This document shows positions 6,892-15,726 of a stretch of 37,710 bases of DNA, piece by piece. Under the pieces are notes generated by a model. The model was not told the origin of the DNA and made no database searches. It worked only from the letters and a program-made list of their open reading frames with translations. Numbering within the stretch: position 1 is the stretch's first letter; every line of letters begins with the position of its first letter. Location: NCBI GenBank assembly GCA_050944035.1, contig JBMNQH010000016.1, positions 1 through 37,710 on the forward strand, written 5' to 3'. The position numbers and the translations under genes are program-made. This stretch comes from JBMNQH01 sp050944035 (GTDB lineage: Bacteria; Bacillota; Clostridia; Oscillospirales; Oscillospiraceae).

Positions 6892-7784
6892 TTCAGGTCA
6901 ATCATGTATCGAAAACATTTGACGGCTTTTGTGCGCTGGCCGATTTGAATATTCACGTTCCAAAGGGAGCGGTGTATGGTCTGGTTGGACCCAACGGCGC
7001 AGGAAAATCCACAATCATCCGTCACTTGACCGGAGTATATCGTCCGGATGCCGGGGAGATTCTGATTGGCGGGCAGCCGGTCTATGAGAATACAGCGATC
7101 AAATCCCGTATCGCATACATACCAGATGATGTTTATTATTATCCACAGGCCAATATTCGGGATATGATGCGGTTTTACCAGGGAGTCTATCCGAATTTTG
7201 ATTCGGAAATGTTTGAGAATCTTCACTCAATTTTCAAATTGGATGAAAAACGTCCGATTCGTAGATTTTCCAAGGGTATGCAAAAACAGGCGGCGTTCTG
7301 GCTGGCAGTCTCTACCCGTCCCGATATTCTGATCCTGGACGAACCAGTGGACGGCTTGGATCCAGTGATGCGCCGTCAGGTATGGAGCATTATTCTGGAG
7401 GATGTTGCGGCGCGTGGTACCACGGTTCTGGTCTCTTCCCATAACCTTCGGGAACTGGAAGATGTCTGCGATCATGTGGGGGTTATGCACGAGGGGAAAA
7501 TGATGCTGGAGCATTCCCTGAGCGAATTGCAGGAGAATATTGTAAAAGTGCAATTTGTTCCGCAGGACGAAGAACGACCGCTTCCGGAAGCACTTGAGGT
7601 GATCCACAGAAGTACATCCGGTCGAATTCGGACTCTGATTATCCGTGGACAGCAGGAAAAAGTTGCAGAGATCATTGAGCGCGAAACGCCGCTGTTCTAT
7701 GATATGATTCCGCTGTCTCTGGAAGAGATTTTCATTTATGAGTTGGGAGGTGCAGATTATGCAGTCAAAAACATCGTACTTTAA
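6888..7784 (+). CDS. ABC transporter ATP-binding protein (YtrB-like)
   Basis: A 298-residue cytoplasmic ATPase that should pair with the permease encoded next. Walker A is GPNGAGKST at residues 34-42, the ABC signature FSKGMQKQ at 127-134, Walker B plus D-loop ILILDEPVDGLD at 147-158, and switch histidine His185 (SSHNL). The signature's Phe-Ser-Lys-Gly-Met form is common in the drug/lantibiotic-exporter type of ATPase. A regulatory-looking tail of about 85 residues follows the ATPase core. Translation is coupled to the regulator by a four-base overlap, and the gene overlaps the permease gene by 26 bases. Substrate unknown. Confidence 0.95.
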   Translation: MIQVNHVSKTFDGFCALADLNIHVPKGAVYGLVGPNGAGKSTIIRHLTGVYRPDAGEILIGGQPVYENTAIKSRIAYIPDDVYYYPQANIRDMMRFYQGVYPNFDSEMFENLHSIFKLDEKRPIRRFSKGMQKQAAFWLAVSTRPDILILDEPVDGLDPVMRRQVWSIILEDVAARGTTVLVSSHNLRELEDVCDHVGVMHEGKMMLEHSLSELQENIVKVQFVPQDEERPLPEALEVIHRSTSGRIRTLIIRGQQEKVAEIIERETPLFYDMIPLSLEEIFIYELGGADYAVKNIVL

Positions 7785-9741
7785 CAAAACGCTGTTCCGA
7801 AAAAATCTGACGCGTTTCTGCCCGCTTTGGATTGCTTATTTGGGATTTTGGCTGATTGCCTTGCCCTTTAATTTCCTGCAGAATTATCAATATGACGCCA
7901 TGTGCTGGGAGATTCAAAATGCTTTGTTGGCCAGTGGAATACACATCGGCACATTGGTCAATTTCGCGTATGGCCTGGCTTGCGCAATTGCAGTATTTTC
8001 CTACCTGTTCTCTGCACGCAGCGCCAATATGCTCCATGCCATGCCTATGCGTCGGGAAGAGCTGTTTGTAACCAATGTACTCTCTGGTTTGCTGTTTGCG
8101 GTCATTCCCAATCTGATCATTGTTCTCTTTACCATTCTAGCGGAAGCTGTCATCGGCATCATTGTGGTACAGGCAACTTTACAGTGGTTTCTGATTAACA
8201 CCTTCTCTTTTGTATTTTTCTATGGATTTGCGGTGTTTCTTGCCCAGCTAACAGGAAACGGTTTCTTTCTGCCATTTTTATATGGCATTTTGAATATCGT
8301 TGTCATCGCGATAGAGGCCATTGTTCGTGGACTGTTGGATATTTTCGTTTACGGATATTCTGCGTCTGGATTTGGTATACTGGGGAAATTTTCTCCGGTT
8401 TATTATCTGGAAGGGCAAACCAGCGTTGTGGGGGAAAATATTTTATATAACACCAACAACGAGCTGGTCAATATCCACTATGTTTATGACAGTTGGGTTT
8501 ACCTTTCCATTCTTGCTGTAGTAGGGCTGCTCTTTGCTCTCATCGGATTTGTGTTGTACCGCCGACGGAACATTGAGAGCGCAGGGGATGTTATTGCAAT
8601 CCGTTGTCTGCGCCCAGTGTTCAAGTACTGTTTTGCGGCAGGATTTGCGCTTGTATTTGGGATGTTTCTGTACAGCTTTATTCAAAGACCACAGAGCACC
8701 ATGGTACTGTTTTTGGAAATGGCCTGCTTTATGCTGATCGGTACCTTTATCGGTTATTTTCTTGCCGAGATCTTACTACAGAAAAGTTTTCGTGTGTTCC
8801 GAAAAGGATGGTTAGGCTTTGGAATCGTTTCTCTTGGTGTCCTTGCATTACTGACTGCTGTTGAATGTGATCTCTTTGGATATGAGCAGTATGTTCCAAA
8901 TTCAGAGGAAGTGAAGAGTGTACTGGTTGACTATGGTTACCGTAATTACAGTAGTTACGGTAATGACGGCAGTTATGATAAAAAGGGCAGCAGTGATGCG
9001 GAACTGATTGAGGGGACGCTGGCGCTGCATAAAAGACTTATTCAGGAAAAGAAAAATCAGGAAAATGCAAAACGAATTGTTGACCGTACGGGCTACGGAA
9101 GCTACATAGATGATAATGGAGTAGAGGTAGTGGCCGATTGGGCAAAGGAAAGCTTTACGATTACATATGAGCTTGAAAACGGAAAGACAGTAACACGTTG
9201 TTATGATATCTGCTACGAGTGCTCTGAGCAGAACAATGAACTCAATGATCCGAAGAGCTTGATCAGCACCTGTGAAGCGATCTTTAATGATCCTGTGTTT
9301 GTGGTTTTGCGGTCGGTGCCGGAAGTTAAGGTCAACTCTGCGAAAAACATTCAGTATTGTAATATCAACTATCCCGTTCTCCCCGAGGATGCAGATATAC
9401 AGACGTACGACTATGGTGGTGTGCCGTATGAGTATCAGAGTTTGACTGCAGAGGAGGCGTATGAACTGTTTACAACCTGTATTTTACCGGACTTACAGGA
9501 CGGATTGATGGGAAAGACTTCCTTTGATATAGGCCCTTCGAAGGAAGAATATACGACATACATCGAGCTGTGTTTCCGTGAAGGAGAACAAGAGTATGGT
9601 CAGGAGGGTGATATGGGTGCATATATATATTATCCGACTGTCAATTCTGAGCGAACCAATGCATTCCTGAAGGAATTGGGGATTACATCCATCACACAGT
9701 ATGAAGAGTCTCAATATAGTCAGGAAGTCAATATGGGATAG
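7759..9741 (+). CDS. ABC transporter permease with large C-terminal extracytoplasmic-like domain
   Basis: A 660-residue protein in two parts. The first 370 or so residues hold many hydrophobic segments and the MLHAMPMRREELFVTNVLSG loop typical of YtrC/YtrD-like permeases. After a last membrane segment near residue 365, about 290 hydrophilic residues follow, rich in Tyr, Glu and Asp (repeated YGYR/SYGN/SYD near residues 395-415), with no recognised catalytic motif. This layout resembles Firmicutes permeases carrying an uncharacterised C-terminal domain (I believe DUF6449, not verifiable here). Start ATG 7759 is set by GGGAGG at 7745-7750; an earlier ATG at 7738 lacks a site. Only one permease gene is present, so a homodimer is likely. 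Confidence 0.88.
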   Translation: MQSKTSYFNKTLFRKNLTRFCPLWIAYLGFWLIALPFNFLQNYQYDAMCWEIQNALLASGIHIGTLVNFAYGLACAIAVFSYLFSARSANMLHAMPMRREELFVTNVLSGLLFAVIPNLIIVLFTILAEAVIGIIVVQATLQWFLINTFSFVFFYGFAVFLAQLTGNGFFLPFLYGILNIVVIAIEAIVRGLLDIFVYGYSASGFGILGKFSPVYYLEGQTSVVGENILYNTNNELVNIHYVYDSWVYLSILAVVGLLFALIGFVLYRRRNIESAGDVIAIRCLRPVFKYCFAAGFALVFGMFLYSFIQRPQSTMVLFLEMACFMLIGTFIGYFLAEILLQKSFRVFRKGWLGFGIVSLGVLALLTAVECDLFGYEQYVPNSEEVKSVLVDYGYRNYSSYGNDGSYDKKGSSDAELIEGTLALHKRLIQEKKNQENAKRIVDRTGYGSYIDDNGVEVVADWAKESFTITYELENGKTVTRCYDICYECSEQNNELNDPKSLISTCEAIFNDPVFVVLRSVPEVKVNSAKNIQYCNINYPVLPEDADIQTYDYGGVPYEYQSLTAEEAYELFTTCILPDLQDGLMGKTSFDIGPSKEEYTTYIELCFREGEQEYGQEGDMGAYIYYPTVNSERTNAFLKELGITSITQYEESQYSQEVNMG

Positions 9742-9762
9742 AACGGCGGAAAGACATATGCA

Positions 9763-9794
9763 AAAGCTCTCGTTGCAATAGCAGCGGGAGCTTT
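9763..9794 (+). terminator. Stem-loop between permease and C39-like peptidase genes
   Basis: A 14-pair stem (9763-9776 with 9781-9794, two G-U pairs) closed by a four-base AATA loop. No T run follows, so it is probably not an efficient terminator. It may stabilise the upstream message or reduce expression of the last two genes. Confidence 0.45.
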
Positions 9795-9827
9795 GAACAC
9801 AGAGCGCTGTAACCCTGGAGGATGTCA

Positions 9828-10589
9828 ATGAAAACAAGAGAGAAAAGGCGGCGGTATCGGCGATGGGTTCCAACCCTTATCGCAGTGCTTGCCATCGTAG
9901 CAGTGATTCCGGGAATTTTTAAACTGGGGGTTACTGTCTATAAGAGTGTTAGCCGGCAAGAAGCTGAAGATACCAGTTGGAAAGAAGCATGCCCCGAAGA
10001 ATTGTTGATATTGTATGAAAAAAATCCGGATGCCCGTTCGTTTGTCAAGCACTATACAGAGAAAAAAGGCCAGACCTTTCCAATTGATTTGAGTGAATAT
10101 CAGGACTGCGATACCGTGCCGCTTCTGATGCAATGGGATGAGCGGTGGGGCTATGCAAACTATGCTGGCAGTTTATTTGGCCTGTCTGGTTGTGGACCAA
10201 CCTGCCTGTCCATGGTTGCCATCTATCTGAAAGGCGATACAACAATGGATCCGTTATGGATGGCTGCGTTCAGTACAGAACATGGTTTCAGCTGCGAGGA
10301 AGGGACGGCGTGGTCTTTTATGGCCGATGGTGCGGCACAACTTGGATTGGAAGCAGTTGAGTTGCCTTTACAGGAAGATCGGGTTGTTGCCAACCTGGAA
10401 GCAGGAAATCCAATTATCTGCATCATGGGTCCGGGAGATTTCACAACGACCGGGCATTTCATTGTTCTGACCGGGTATCACGATGGTAAGATTACTGTCA
10501 ATGATCCGAACAGCTATGCCAATTCTGAAAAAACCTGGACTTATGCACAGCTGGAAGGACAAATTCAAAATCTGTGGGCGTATCGTTGA
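9828..10589 (+). CDS. Membrane-anchored C39-like cysteine peptidase
   Basis: A 253-residue protein with a very basic N-terminus (KTREKRRRYRR), one transmembrane segment at about 13-36, a linker, and a papain-like C39 domain from about residue 97. The active-site pattern is visible: Cys122 in SGCGPTCLSMV, His210 in TTGHFIVLTGY and Asp226 in VNDPNS. The MQWDERWGYANY lead-in is typical of the C39_2 type. The positive-inside rule puts the catalytic domain outside the cell, unlike the C39 domains of bacteriocin exporters, which are cytoplasmic. Start ATG 9828 follows CTGGAGG at 9815-9821. It lies in the GntR-ABC operon. Target unknown; cell-wall or peptide hydrolysis are possibilities. Confidence 0.88.
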   Translation: MKTREKRRRYRRWVPTLIAVLAIVAVIPGIFKLGVTVYKSVSRQEAEDTSWKEACPEELLILYEKNPDARSFVKHYTEKKGQTFPIDLSEYQDCDTVPLLMQWDERWGYANYAGSLFGLSGCGPTCLSMVAIYLKGDTTMDPLWMAAFSTEHGFSCEEGTAWSFMADGAAQLGLEAVELPLQEDRVVANLEAGNPIICIMGPGDFTTTGHFIVLTGYHDGKITVNDPNSYANSEKTWTYAQLEGQIQNLWAYR

Positions 10590-10647
10590 ACGCAGTGTAT
10601 ACCGTTTGGAATTGTGAGCGTATGATATGCTACTTATGGAGGCGAAA

Positions 10648-11268
10648 ATGGAGATTCTAATAAGGTTATGGGTGATTGTTTATCCGATCCTGTGCGTATT
10701 CGTGCCGTGCATAGTATATCAGATCCTTGCATCCAGAACACAATGCGAACCGGGAACACTGTCTGTCAGACACAGAATCTGGTCTTACATCTTCATTCTC
10801 TATATCTTTTTGGTTTTAGAGATAACGGGAATTGGCAGTATCTGGGATATTGGGAGATACGGTAAAATCATTCGCATAGAAGAGATCAACTGGATTCCAT
10901 TCGAGTCTGATGGCGTGATGACTTATCTTTTAAATGGACTTCTCTTTCTGCCGCTGGGATTTCTGTTGCCACTGATCTGGGAAACCTATCGGAAGTTGCT
11001 GCCAACCGTTGTAACAGGTGCCGCCTTTTCCTTTGCGATTGAAATCGGACAGTTGTTTAACAGAAGGCAGACTGACATCGATGATCTGCTGATGAACACT
11101 TTGGGTACCATTTTTGGATTTGGAATATGGGCCATATTTTACAGAGTGTTTCATACTGAAAAGAAGCAGAGTTTGGGTTTGGGCCCGAAAGAAGCGATTA
11201 CCTATATCAGTTTGTCTGTAGCGAGTTTGTTTTTTCTCTATAATTGGAGATTTACAGTGTCGCTATGA
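10648..11268 (+). CDS. VanZ-family membrane protein
   Basis: A 206-residue protein with about five membrane segments. It shows the VanZ pattern: WIPFES, then NGLLFLPLGFLLP, and the conserved EIGQLFNRRQTDIDDLLMNTLGTIFG near residues 135-165. The founding member VanZ gives low-level teicoplanin resistance by an unsettled mechanism; most relatives are uncharacterised. Start ATG 10648 is set by TGGAGG at 10637-10642. It is the last gene of the operon that starts with the YtrA-type regulator, so a role in envelope protection is an inference from context. Confidence 0.9.
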   Translation: MEILIRLWVIVYPILCVFVPCIVYQILASRTQCEPGTLSVRHRIWSYIFILYIFLVLEITGIGSIWDIGRYGKIIRIEEINWIPFESDGVMTYLLNGLLFLPLGFLLPLIWETYRKLLPTVVTGAAFSFAIEIGQLFNRRQTDIDDLLMNTLGTIFGFGIWAIFYRVFHTEKKQSLGLGPKEAITYISLSVASLFFLYNWRFTVSL

Positions 11269-11269
11269 T

Positions 11270-11311
11270 AAAAAGCAGCCGTTACACGAAAAAGTGTAAC
11301 GGCTGCTTTTT
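11270..11311. terminator. Bidirectional terminator between vanZ-like and hppA genes
   Basis: A perfect 18-base stem (11270-11287 with 11294-11311) with a six-base A-rich loop, flanked by A and T runs. It closes both converging units. Confidence 0.92.
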
Positions 11312-11321
11312 ATTCCATCGT

Positions 11322-13406
11322 TCAAAGAATCGAACAGGCGACAATCAAACCAACAAATACGATGGAGACTGTAGAGACCAATTTGATCAGAATGTTCAGA
11401 CTGGGACCGGAAGTATCCTTGAACGGATCACCGACAGTATCGCCGACAACAGCGGCCTTGTGACAGTCACTGCCTTTGCCACCGTGTGTACCACTTTCAA
11501 TATACTTCTTTGCGTTATCCCAAGCGCCGCCTGCATTGGACATGAAGATGGCCATGGCAAAGCCGGTGACAGTTGTACCGGCCAGCAGACCCACCACACC
11601 ATTGACACCGAGAATTATACCAGTGACAATTGGGACAATAACGGCGAGAAGCGAAGGAAGCACCATCTCCTGCAATGCACCGCGGGTACACAGGTCAACA
11701 CAGGAGGCGTAATCAGGATCGACATGCCCTTCCATGAGTCCGGTAATTTCCCGGAACTGGCGGCGAACCTCTAAAACGATGCTCTGTGCCGCACGCTGTA
11801 CAGCGTGCATGGTCATAGCAGAGAACACAAACACCAGCATGGCACCGATAAACAGGCCAATCAGAACGGTAGGATTGGTAATGCTGAGGTCTAAAATCTT
11901 ACCGGCTTCTGTCAGTTTAGTGCCGGCAATGTCAACATAGGAGACGAGCAGTGCCAATGCAGTCAGTGCAGCAGAGCCAATAGCAAAGCCTTTTCCGGTT
12001 GCGGCTGTGGTATTACCCAGACTGTCAAGCGCATCGGTACGCTGGCGCACTTCCTCACCGAGATTGGCCATTTCGGCAATGCCGCCGGCATTGTCTGCAA
12101 CAGGACCATAGGCATCTGTTGCCAGCGTGATACCAAGCGTAGAGAGCATACCGACTGCGGCAATACCAATGCCGTAGAGACCACAGTTGAAGCTGACAGA
12201 ACCGCCGGAACAGTAGAAGCTGATGATAACTGCTGCGCTGACGATCAGGATCGGCGCGATGGTGGAGTTCATGCCGAGGGAAATGCCGCCGATGATAACG
12301 GTGGCAGAGCCGGTTTCGGAGGAATCAGCCAGTTTTTTGGTTGGCTTGTAGGTATCAGAGGTAAAGTACTCTGTGAAATAGCCGATGGCACAGCCCGCCG
12401 CCAGACCACAGAAGATGGAAACCAGAATGCCCCACCAGTGGCTCGTGACAGGCCCCATGATAAAATAAGTAAGGGGAATGGCGGCAAGTGCTGCAAATGC
12501 GGCTGCGATATAGGTGCCGGTACGCAGTGTTTTCAGTAACTGCATTTGTGTTGCATGTTCATCTGTCCGGATGAAAAAGGTGCCGATGATGGAGCATACA
12601 ATTCCAATGACAGCGATGGAGAGGGGAAGAATGATGCCATTCCAGCCGTAGGCAGCAGAGGCGCCGATGGAAATCGTCGCAAGGATCGAGCCGACATAGC
12701 TCTCATAGAGATCAGCGCCCATACCGGCGACATCGCCGACGTTGTCACCCACATTGTCAGCAATAACAGCGGGGTTTCTGGGATCGTCCTCAGGAATGCC
12801 GACTTCGACCTTTCCGACCAGATCAGCGCCCACATCCGCCGCCTTGGTGAAGATACCGCCGCCCACACGGGCAAACAGTGCAGCAGCAGAGGCACCCATA
12901 CCAAACATGACCATGGTGGTGGCGATGGTTTCCGGAGCATATCTGCCGTGAAGGAAGATCAACCAGGCAGAGATATCCAGCAGGCCAAGACCGACAACGG
13001 TAAAGCCCATCACAGCACCGGAAGAAAAGGCAACGCGGAGACCGCGATTCAAACTTTCCCGGGCTGCATTTGCGGTTCTTGCATTTGCAGCTGTTGCGAT
13101 TTTCATACCGACAAAACCGGCCATGCAGGAATAAAACCCGCCTGTGAGGAAGGCGAAGGGGACAAATACAGAAAGCATACCAAAGTATGCGAGGACGGCC
13201 AGAATAACAAACAGAATCAGAAAGAACAGGATGACCGTTTTATACTGACGTTTTAGGTACGCATTGGCGCCGGAACGGATTGCGGCGGCAATCTTTTGCA
13301 TGGTTTCGTTGCCCTCAGAGAATTTCAGCACTTTACGGCCCTGAAAGACAGCGAACAGCAATGCAAGGACGGAACCGATCAGGCCGATCCAAAACAGATG
13401 TTCCAT
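11322..13406 (-). CDS. hppA: Membrane-bound ion-pumping pyrophosphatase, K+-dependent type
   Basis: A 694-residue pump that hydrolyses pyrophosphate to move Na+ and/or H+ out of the cytoplasm. Some 15-16 membrane segments are visible. The substrate block DVGADLVGKVEVGIPEDDPRN starts at about residue 191, followed by DNVGDNVGDVAGMGAD. GNTTAATGKG (about 464-473) has Ala468 and Gly471, where K+-independent enzymes carry Lys and Thr, so this is the K+-dependent class. Glu235 in ADLYESY is at the position used by Na+-pumping enzymes, with no glutamate four residues later as in plant H+ pumps. Na+ transport is therefore likely but not proven. ATG at 13404-13406 has GGGAGTG upstream. Confidence 0.95.
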   Translation of the reverse strand: MEHLFWIGLIGSVLALLFAVFQGRKVLKFSEGNETMQKIAAAIRSGANAYLKRQYKTVILFFLILFVILAVLAYFGMLSVFVPFAFLTGGFYSCMAGFVGMKIATAANARTANAARESLNRGLRVAFSSGAVMGFTVVGLGLLDISAWLIFLHGRYAPETIATTMVMFGMGASAAALFARVGGGIFTKAADVGADLVGKVEVGIPEDDPRNPAVIADNVGDNVGDVAGMGADLYESYVGSILATISIGASAAYGWNGIILPLSIAVIGIVCSIIGTFFIRTDEHATQMQLLKTLRTGTYIAAAFAALAAIPLTYFIMGPVTSHWWGILVSIFCGLAAGCAIGYFTEYFTSDTYKPTKKLADSSETGSATVIIGGISLGMNSTIAPILIVSAAVIISFYCSGGSVSFNCGLYGIGIAAVGMLSTLGITLATDAYGPVADNAGGIAEMANLGEEVRQRTDALDSLGNTTAATGKGFAIGSAALTALALLVSYVDIAGTKLTEAGKILDLSITNPTVLIGLFIGAMLVFVFSAMTMHAVQRAAQSIVLEVRRQFREITGLMEGHVDPDYASCVDLCTRGALQEMVLPSLLAVIVPIVTGIILGVNGVVGLLAGTTVTGFAMAIFMSNAGGAWDNAKKYIESGTHGGKGSDCHKAAVVGDTVGDPFKDTSGPSLNILIKLVSTVSIVFVGLIVACSIL

Positions 13407-13731
13407 AAATAACACTCCCAATTTTACTTTTTTAATCGTTATACACCTTTGTAACAAATGGAGAAATATGAAACGAAAGGGTACAAAGAATGCATAAAGA
13501 TATGATATACTGTTTTTGGTCCAAATTCAATAGAATTTGTAATAAATATCCACCATTATAGGACAAAATTAGGAAAAAATCCAGAGAACTGGCGAGATGG
13601 ATGCATAAAAATAAGTCATATAGAGACGAAACGGAGCCGACGCGGTCAGAGACAATGCATCCAGTCGCATCAAAACAGAATCATCAGAAACTGTAATTTG
13701 GGAGTGGATTGTGGTTATCTCAGTGCGCGTT
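13407..13731 (-). promoter_or_regulatory. hppA upstream region with two promoter-like sequences
   Basis: No gene lies in this stretch. On the minus strand TTGAAT (13525-13530) and TATCAT (13502-13507) are 17 bases apart, giving a roughly 100-base leader for hppA. A second pair, TGGATT (13578-13583) and TATAAT (13555-13560), also 17 apart, lies further upstream. The rest, next to the end of the P-loop ATPase gene, shows no clear feature. Confidence 0.55.
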
Positions 13732-14802
13732 TCATAACATGTTGCAGTGTTGAGATGCAAGTTTACGGACAGCATCGAAGTCAACATATGGATTATAGAT
13801 TGTCTCTAATGTATCGTGCAATACTTTTGCATTTTGCAAGTACTGGTGTGCATCGGCAAGAAGCTGTGCCTGTAATTTCTCGGCATGTCGCAGTTCTGGA
13901 CGCAGGGCCTGCAGATGTTGCGGCGCGATCAGACGATCCAGGCGAATATGGCGGCGGATGGTGCCGGAGAACGTGTCAGGAGATCGTAACGCCAAAAATG
14001 CAGTATCGGAGTCCGGGAGCAACAGCGCTTCCAATTCGTCGGGATGCATCGGATCATGGCAGAAGATGGCGGGCAAACCGCGCGCAATGACTTCATCTGC
14101 GATAGTTTGTAGAAAAACTGGAGCGAGACCAAATCGATTTTCTACCCCGAAGATCTGTGAACACAGTCCAGAGAGTGTTTCTTCCATACGGACCCATCCC
14201 TTACAGGTGAAGGCACTGTAGAAACGGTGCTGGATGGCAGCCGGTTTTGCACGAGGGGATTCGAGGATGCGTGCTGCTGTTCGTTTAGCACGGTGCAGTG
14301 TGGTCTGGATTGCGGCGTCTGTGCACAGATCAGGACAGCCGGTAACATCGCAGGCGCTCGCTGCGGCAATCAATGCGTATGCGCGGTGATACAGGGCTTT
14401 GTAGCGTCGGTTGATCTCTGCGATTTCCGGTAAATAATCGCGCAGTGCTTCGGTGTCGTAGAAGGCACCGAGATCCAGATACATCATGGCCGCTGCGGGA
14501 TAGGTGGCATCCAGCGTGTGTGGTGCAGTTCCGTCAACGTAGGCGGTATGGAGTGCTGGAATCCGAATACCATCCAGAGAATCCGGATCGCCGGAACAGT
14601 GGATTTTTTCCACGGCATATCCATTTTTGATTGCTGTATCTGCAACCTGTTTCATAAAAGTGGACTTCCCGCAGCCGGGACCACCCTTGATAATCCAGAG
14701 AAATTCACCGGACAATGGGTCTATAAACTGATCGTAAAGAGAAGAAAAGCCCGTTGGGCTGTTTGCCCCAAGAAAAAAGTGAGAAGTCTTAAGATTTTGC
14801 AT
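13732..14802 (-). CDS. Uncharacterised P-loop ATPase
   Basis: A 356-residue cytoplasmic protein. A Walker A motif GGPGCGKST is at residues 40-48, preceded by a hydrophobic strand (FLWIIK), as in AAA-like ATPases; the following KIHCSGDPDSLDGI stretch is conserved-looking. I recognise the overall layout from a Firmicutes family annotated only as PRK06851-like ATPase; no biochemical role is known to me. The C-terminal part is rich in Leu, Ala, His and Arg, with possible helical repeats (LRPELRHAEKLQAQLLADA). No signal peptide or membrane segment. ATG at 14800-14802 has a weak GGAAAGG site. It points away from the HAD gene. Confidence 0.75.
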   Translation of the reverse strand: MQNLKTSHFFLGANSPTGFSSLYDQFIDPLSGEFLWIIKGGPGCGKSTFMKQVADTAIKNGYAVEKIHCSGDPDSLDGIRIPALHTAYVDGTAPHTLDATYPAAAMMYLDLGAFYDTEALRDYLPEIAEINRRYKALYHRAYALIAAASACDVTGCPDLCTDAAIQTTLHRAKRTAARILESPRAKPAAIQHRFYSAFTCKGWVRMEETLSGLCSQIFGVENRFGLAPVFLQTIADEVIARGLPAIFCHDPMHPDELEALLLPDSDTAFLALRSPDTFSGTIRRHIRLDRLIAPQHLQALRPELRHAEKLQAQLLADAHQYLQNAKVLHDTLETIYNPYVDFDAVRKLASQHCNML

Positions 14803-14871
14803 ACTATCAGCCTTTCCAGAAAAAATTCCGCATTTGACGGATCAATACAGCGTATGCGAATCCTAGAAAGA

Positions 14872-14900
14872 TTGACAATACCTGTGAAAATCGCTATACT
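14872..14900 (+). promoter_or_regulatory. Promoter of the HAD phosphatase gene
   Basis: TTGACA (14872-14877), 17-base spacer, TATACT (14895-14900): a near-consensus housekeeping promoter, with the start codon about 40 bases beyond the expected transcription start. Confidence 0.85.
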
Positions 14901-14943
14901 TCAACACAATATAAGAAAGTATATGGGAAGGAATGTGGGCAAT

Positions 14944-15624
14944 ATGTATGATACCATTTTATTTGATATGGATGGCACCATTGTGGATACTGGCGTTGGA
15001 ATCCGACTTTCCGTATATGATGCGCTGTTGAAAATGGGAATCGATGTTGGAGATCCCGATACATTGGACTATTTTATCGGTCCGCCTTTGCGTACATCGT
15101 TTAGAACGCGGTTTCAGCTGAGCGAGAAAGAGACCGAAACGGTGGTTCAACACTTTCGAAAGCGTTATGCAGAGCGGGGAATCTATGAGCACGAAATCTA
15201 TGCGGGAATGGCACAACTGCTCCACCGGTTACAGAAGAGCGGAAAGCGGCTGGCGGTTGCAACATCCAAGCCGACCGCGTTTGCACGGGAAATTTTACAT
15301 CAATACGGTGTGGATACCTGCTTTACGGAAATTGTAGGCAGTGAGTTTGACGGCAGCCGGTCCGAGAAGATTGATGTTTTGCGGGAGGTTCTGCATCGGC
15401 TCGATCTAACGGAAGAGGAGCGGAGGCGTACCGCAATGGTCGGAGATCGAAAGTATGATATCCTTGGGGCAAAACAATTTGGACTGGGTTCAATCGGTGT
15501 AGAATTCGGGTATGCTGTGCCGGGAGAATTGCAGGAGGCCGGCGCCGATTATTGTGTGGCCGATTCAGTGGAATTGATGGCATTGCTTTTGCCGGAAGAT
15601 GAAGTGCAGAAAAAACCTGTTTGA
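14944..15624 (+). CDS. HAD-superfamily hydrolase, phosphoglycolate phosphatase-like
   Basis: A 226-residue cytoplasmic phosphatase. Motif I is DMDGTIVDT with nucleophile Asp8 and acid/base Asp10; motif II is the Thr/Ser in AVATSKP; motif III the Lys in SRSEKIDVL; motif IV MVGDRKYD. The helical cap between motifs I and II is of the C1 type, as in Gph and PpaX. PpaX-like pyrophosphatase or 5'-nucleotidase activity is equally possible. The start is uncertain: ATG 14944 gives the family-like MYDTILFDMDG, but GGAAGGA at 14925-14931 would favour GTG at 14935, adding three residues. Its stop overlaps the promoter of the following sulfhydrylase gene. Confidence 0.88.
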   Translation: MYDTILFDMDGTIVDTGVGIRLSVYDALLKMGIDVGDPDTLDYFIGPPLRTSFRTRFQLSEKETETVVQHFRKRYAERGIYEHEIYAGMAQLLHRLQKSGKRLAVATSKPTAFAREILHQYGVDTCFTEIVGSEFDGSRSEKIDVLREVLHRLDLTEEERRRTAMVGDRKYDILGAKQFGLGSIGVEFGYAVPGELQEAGADYCVADSVELMALLLPEDEVQKKPV

Positions 15625-15649
15625 CACATATCGGCAACAATAGTATACT
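15621..15649 (+). promoter_or_regulatory. Promoter of the methionine genes
   Basis: TTGACA (15621-15626), 17-base spacer, TATACT (15644-15649). The -35 overlaps the stop codon of the preceding HAD gene. The leader is about 70 bases, too short for a SAM or Met T-box riboswitch, and none is seen. Confidence 0.85.
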
Positions 15650-15726
15650 TACATAATTAAGACTATGATAAAAATGGGGAACAATTTACAGTTTACCCTT
15701 TTATAAAAATAAAGGAGGAAACAACG

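Noticed and set aside
13572..13591. CCAG-loop-CTGG hairpin followed by T's on the minus strand, as terminator of the P-loop ATPase gene
   Set aside because: The stem has only four pairs, too weak to call.
15650..15726. Possible SAM or methionine riboswitch before the sulfhydrylase gene
   Set aside because: The leader is only about 70 bases and has no SAM-box, T-box or terminator structure.
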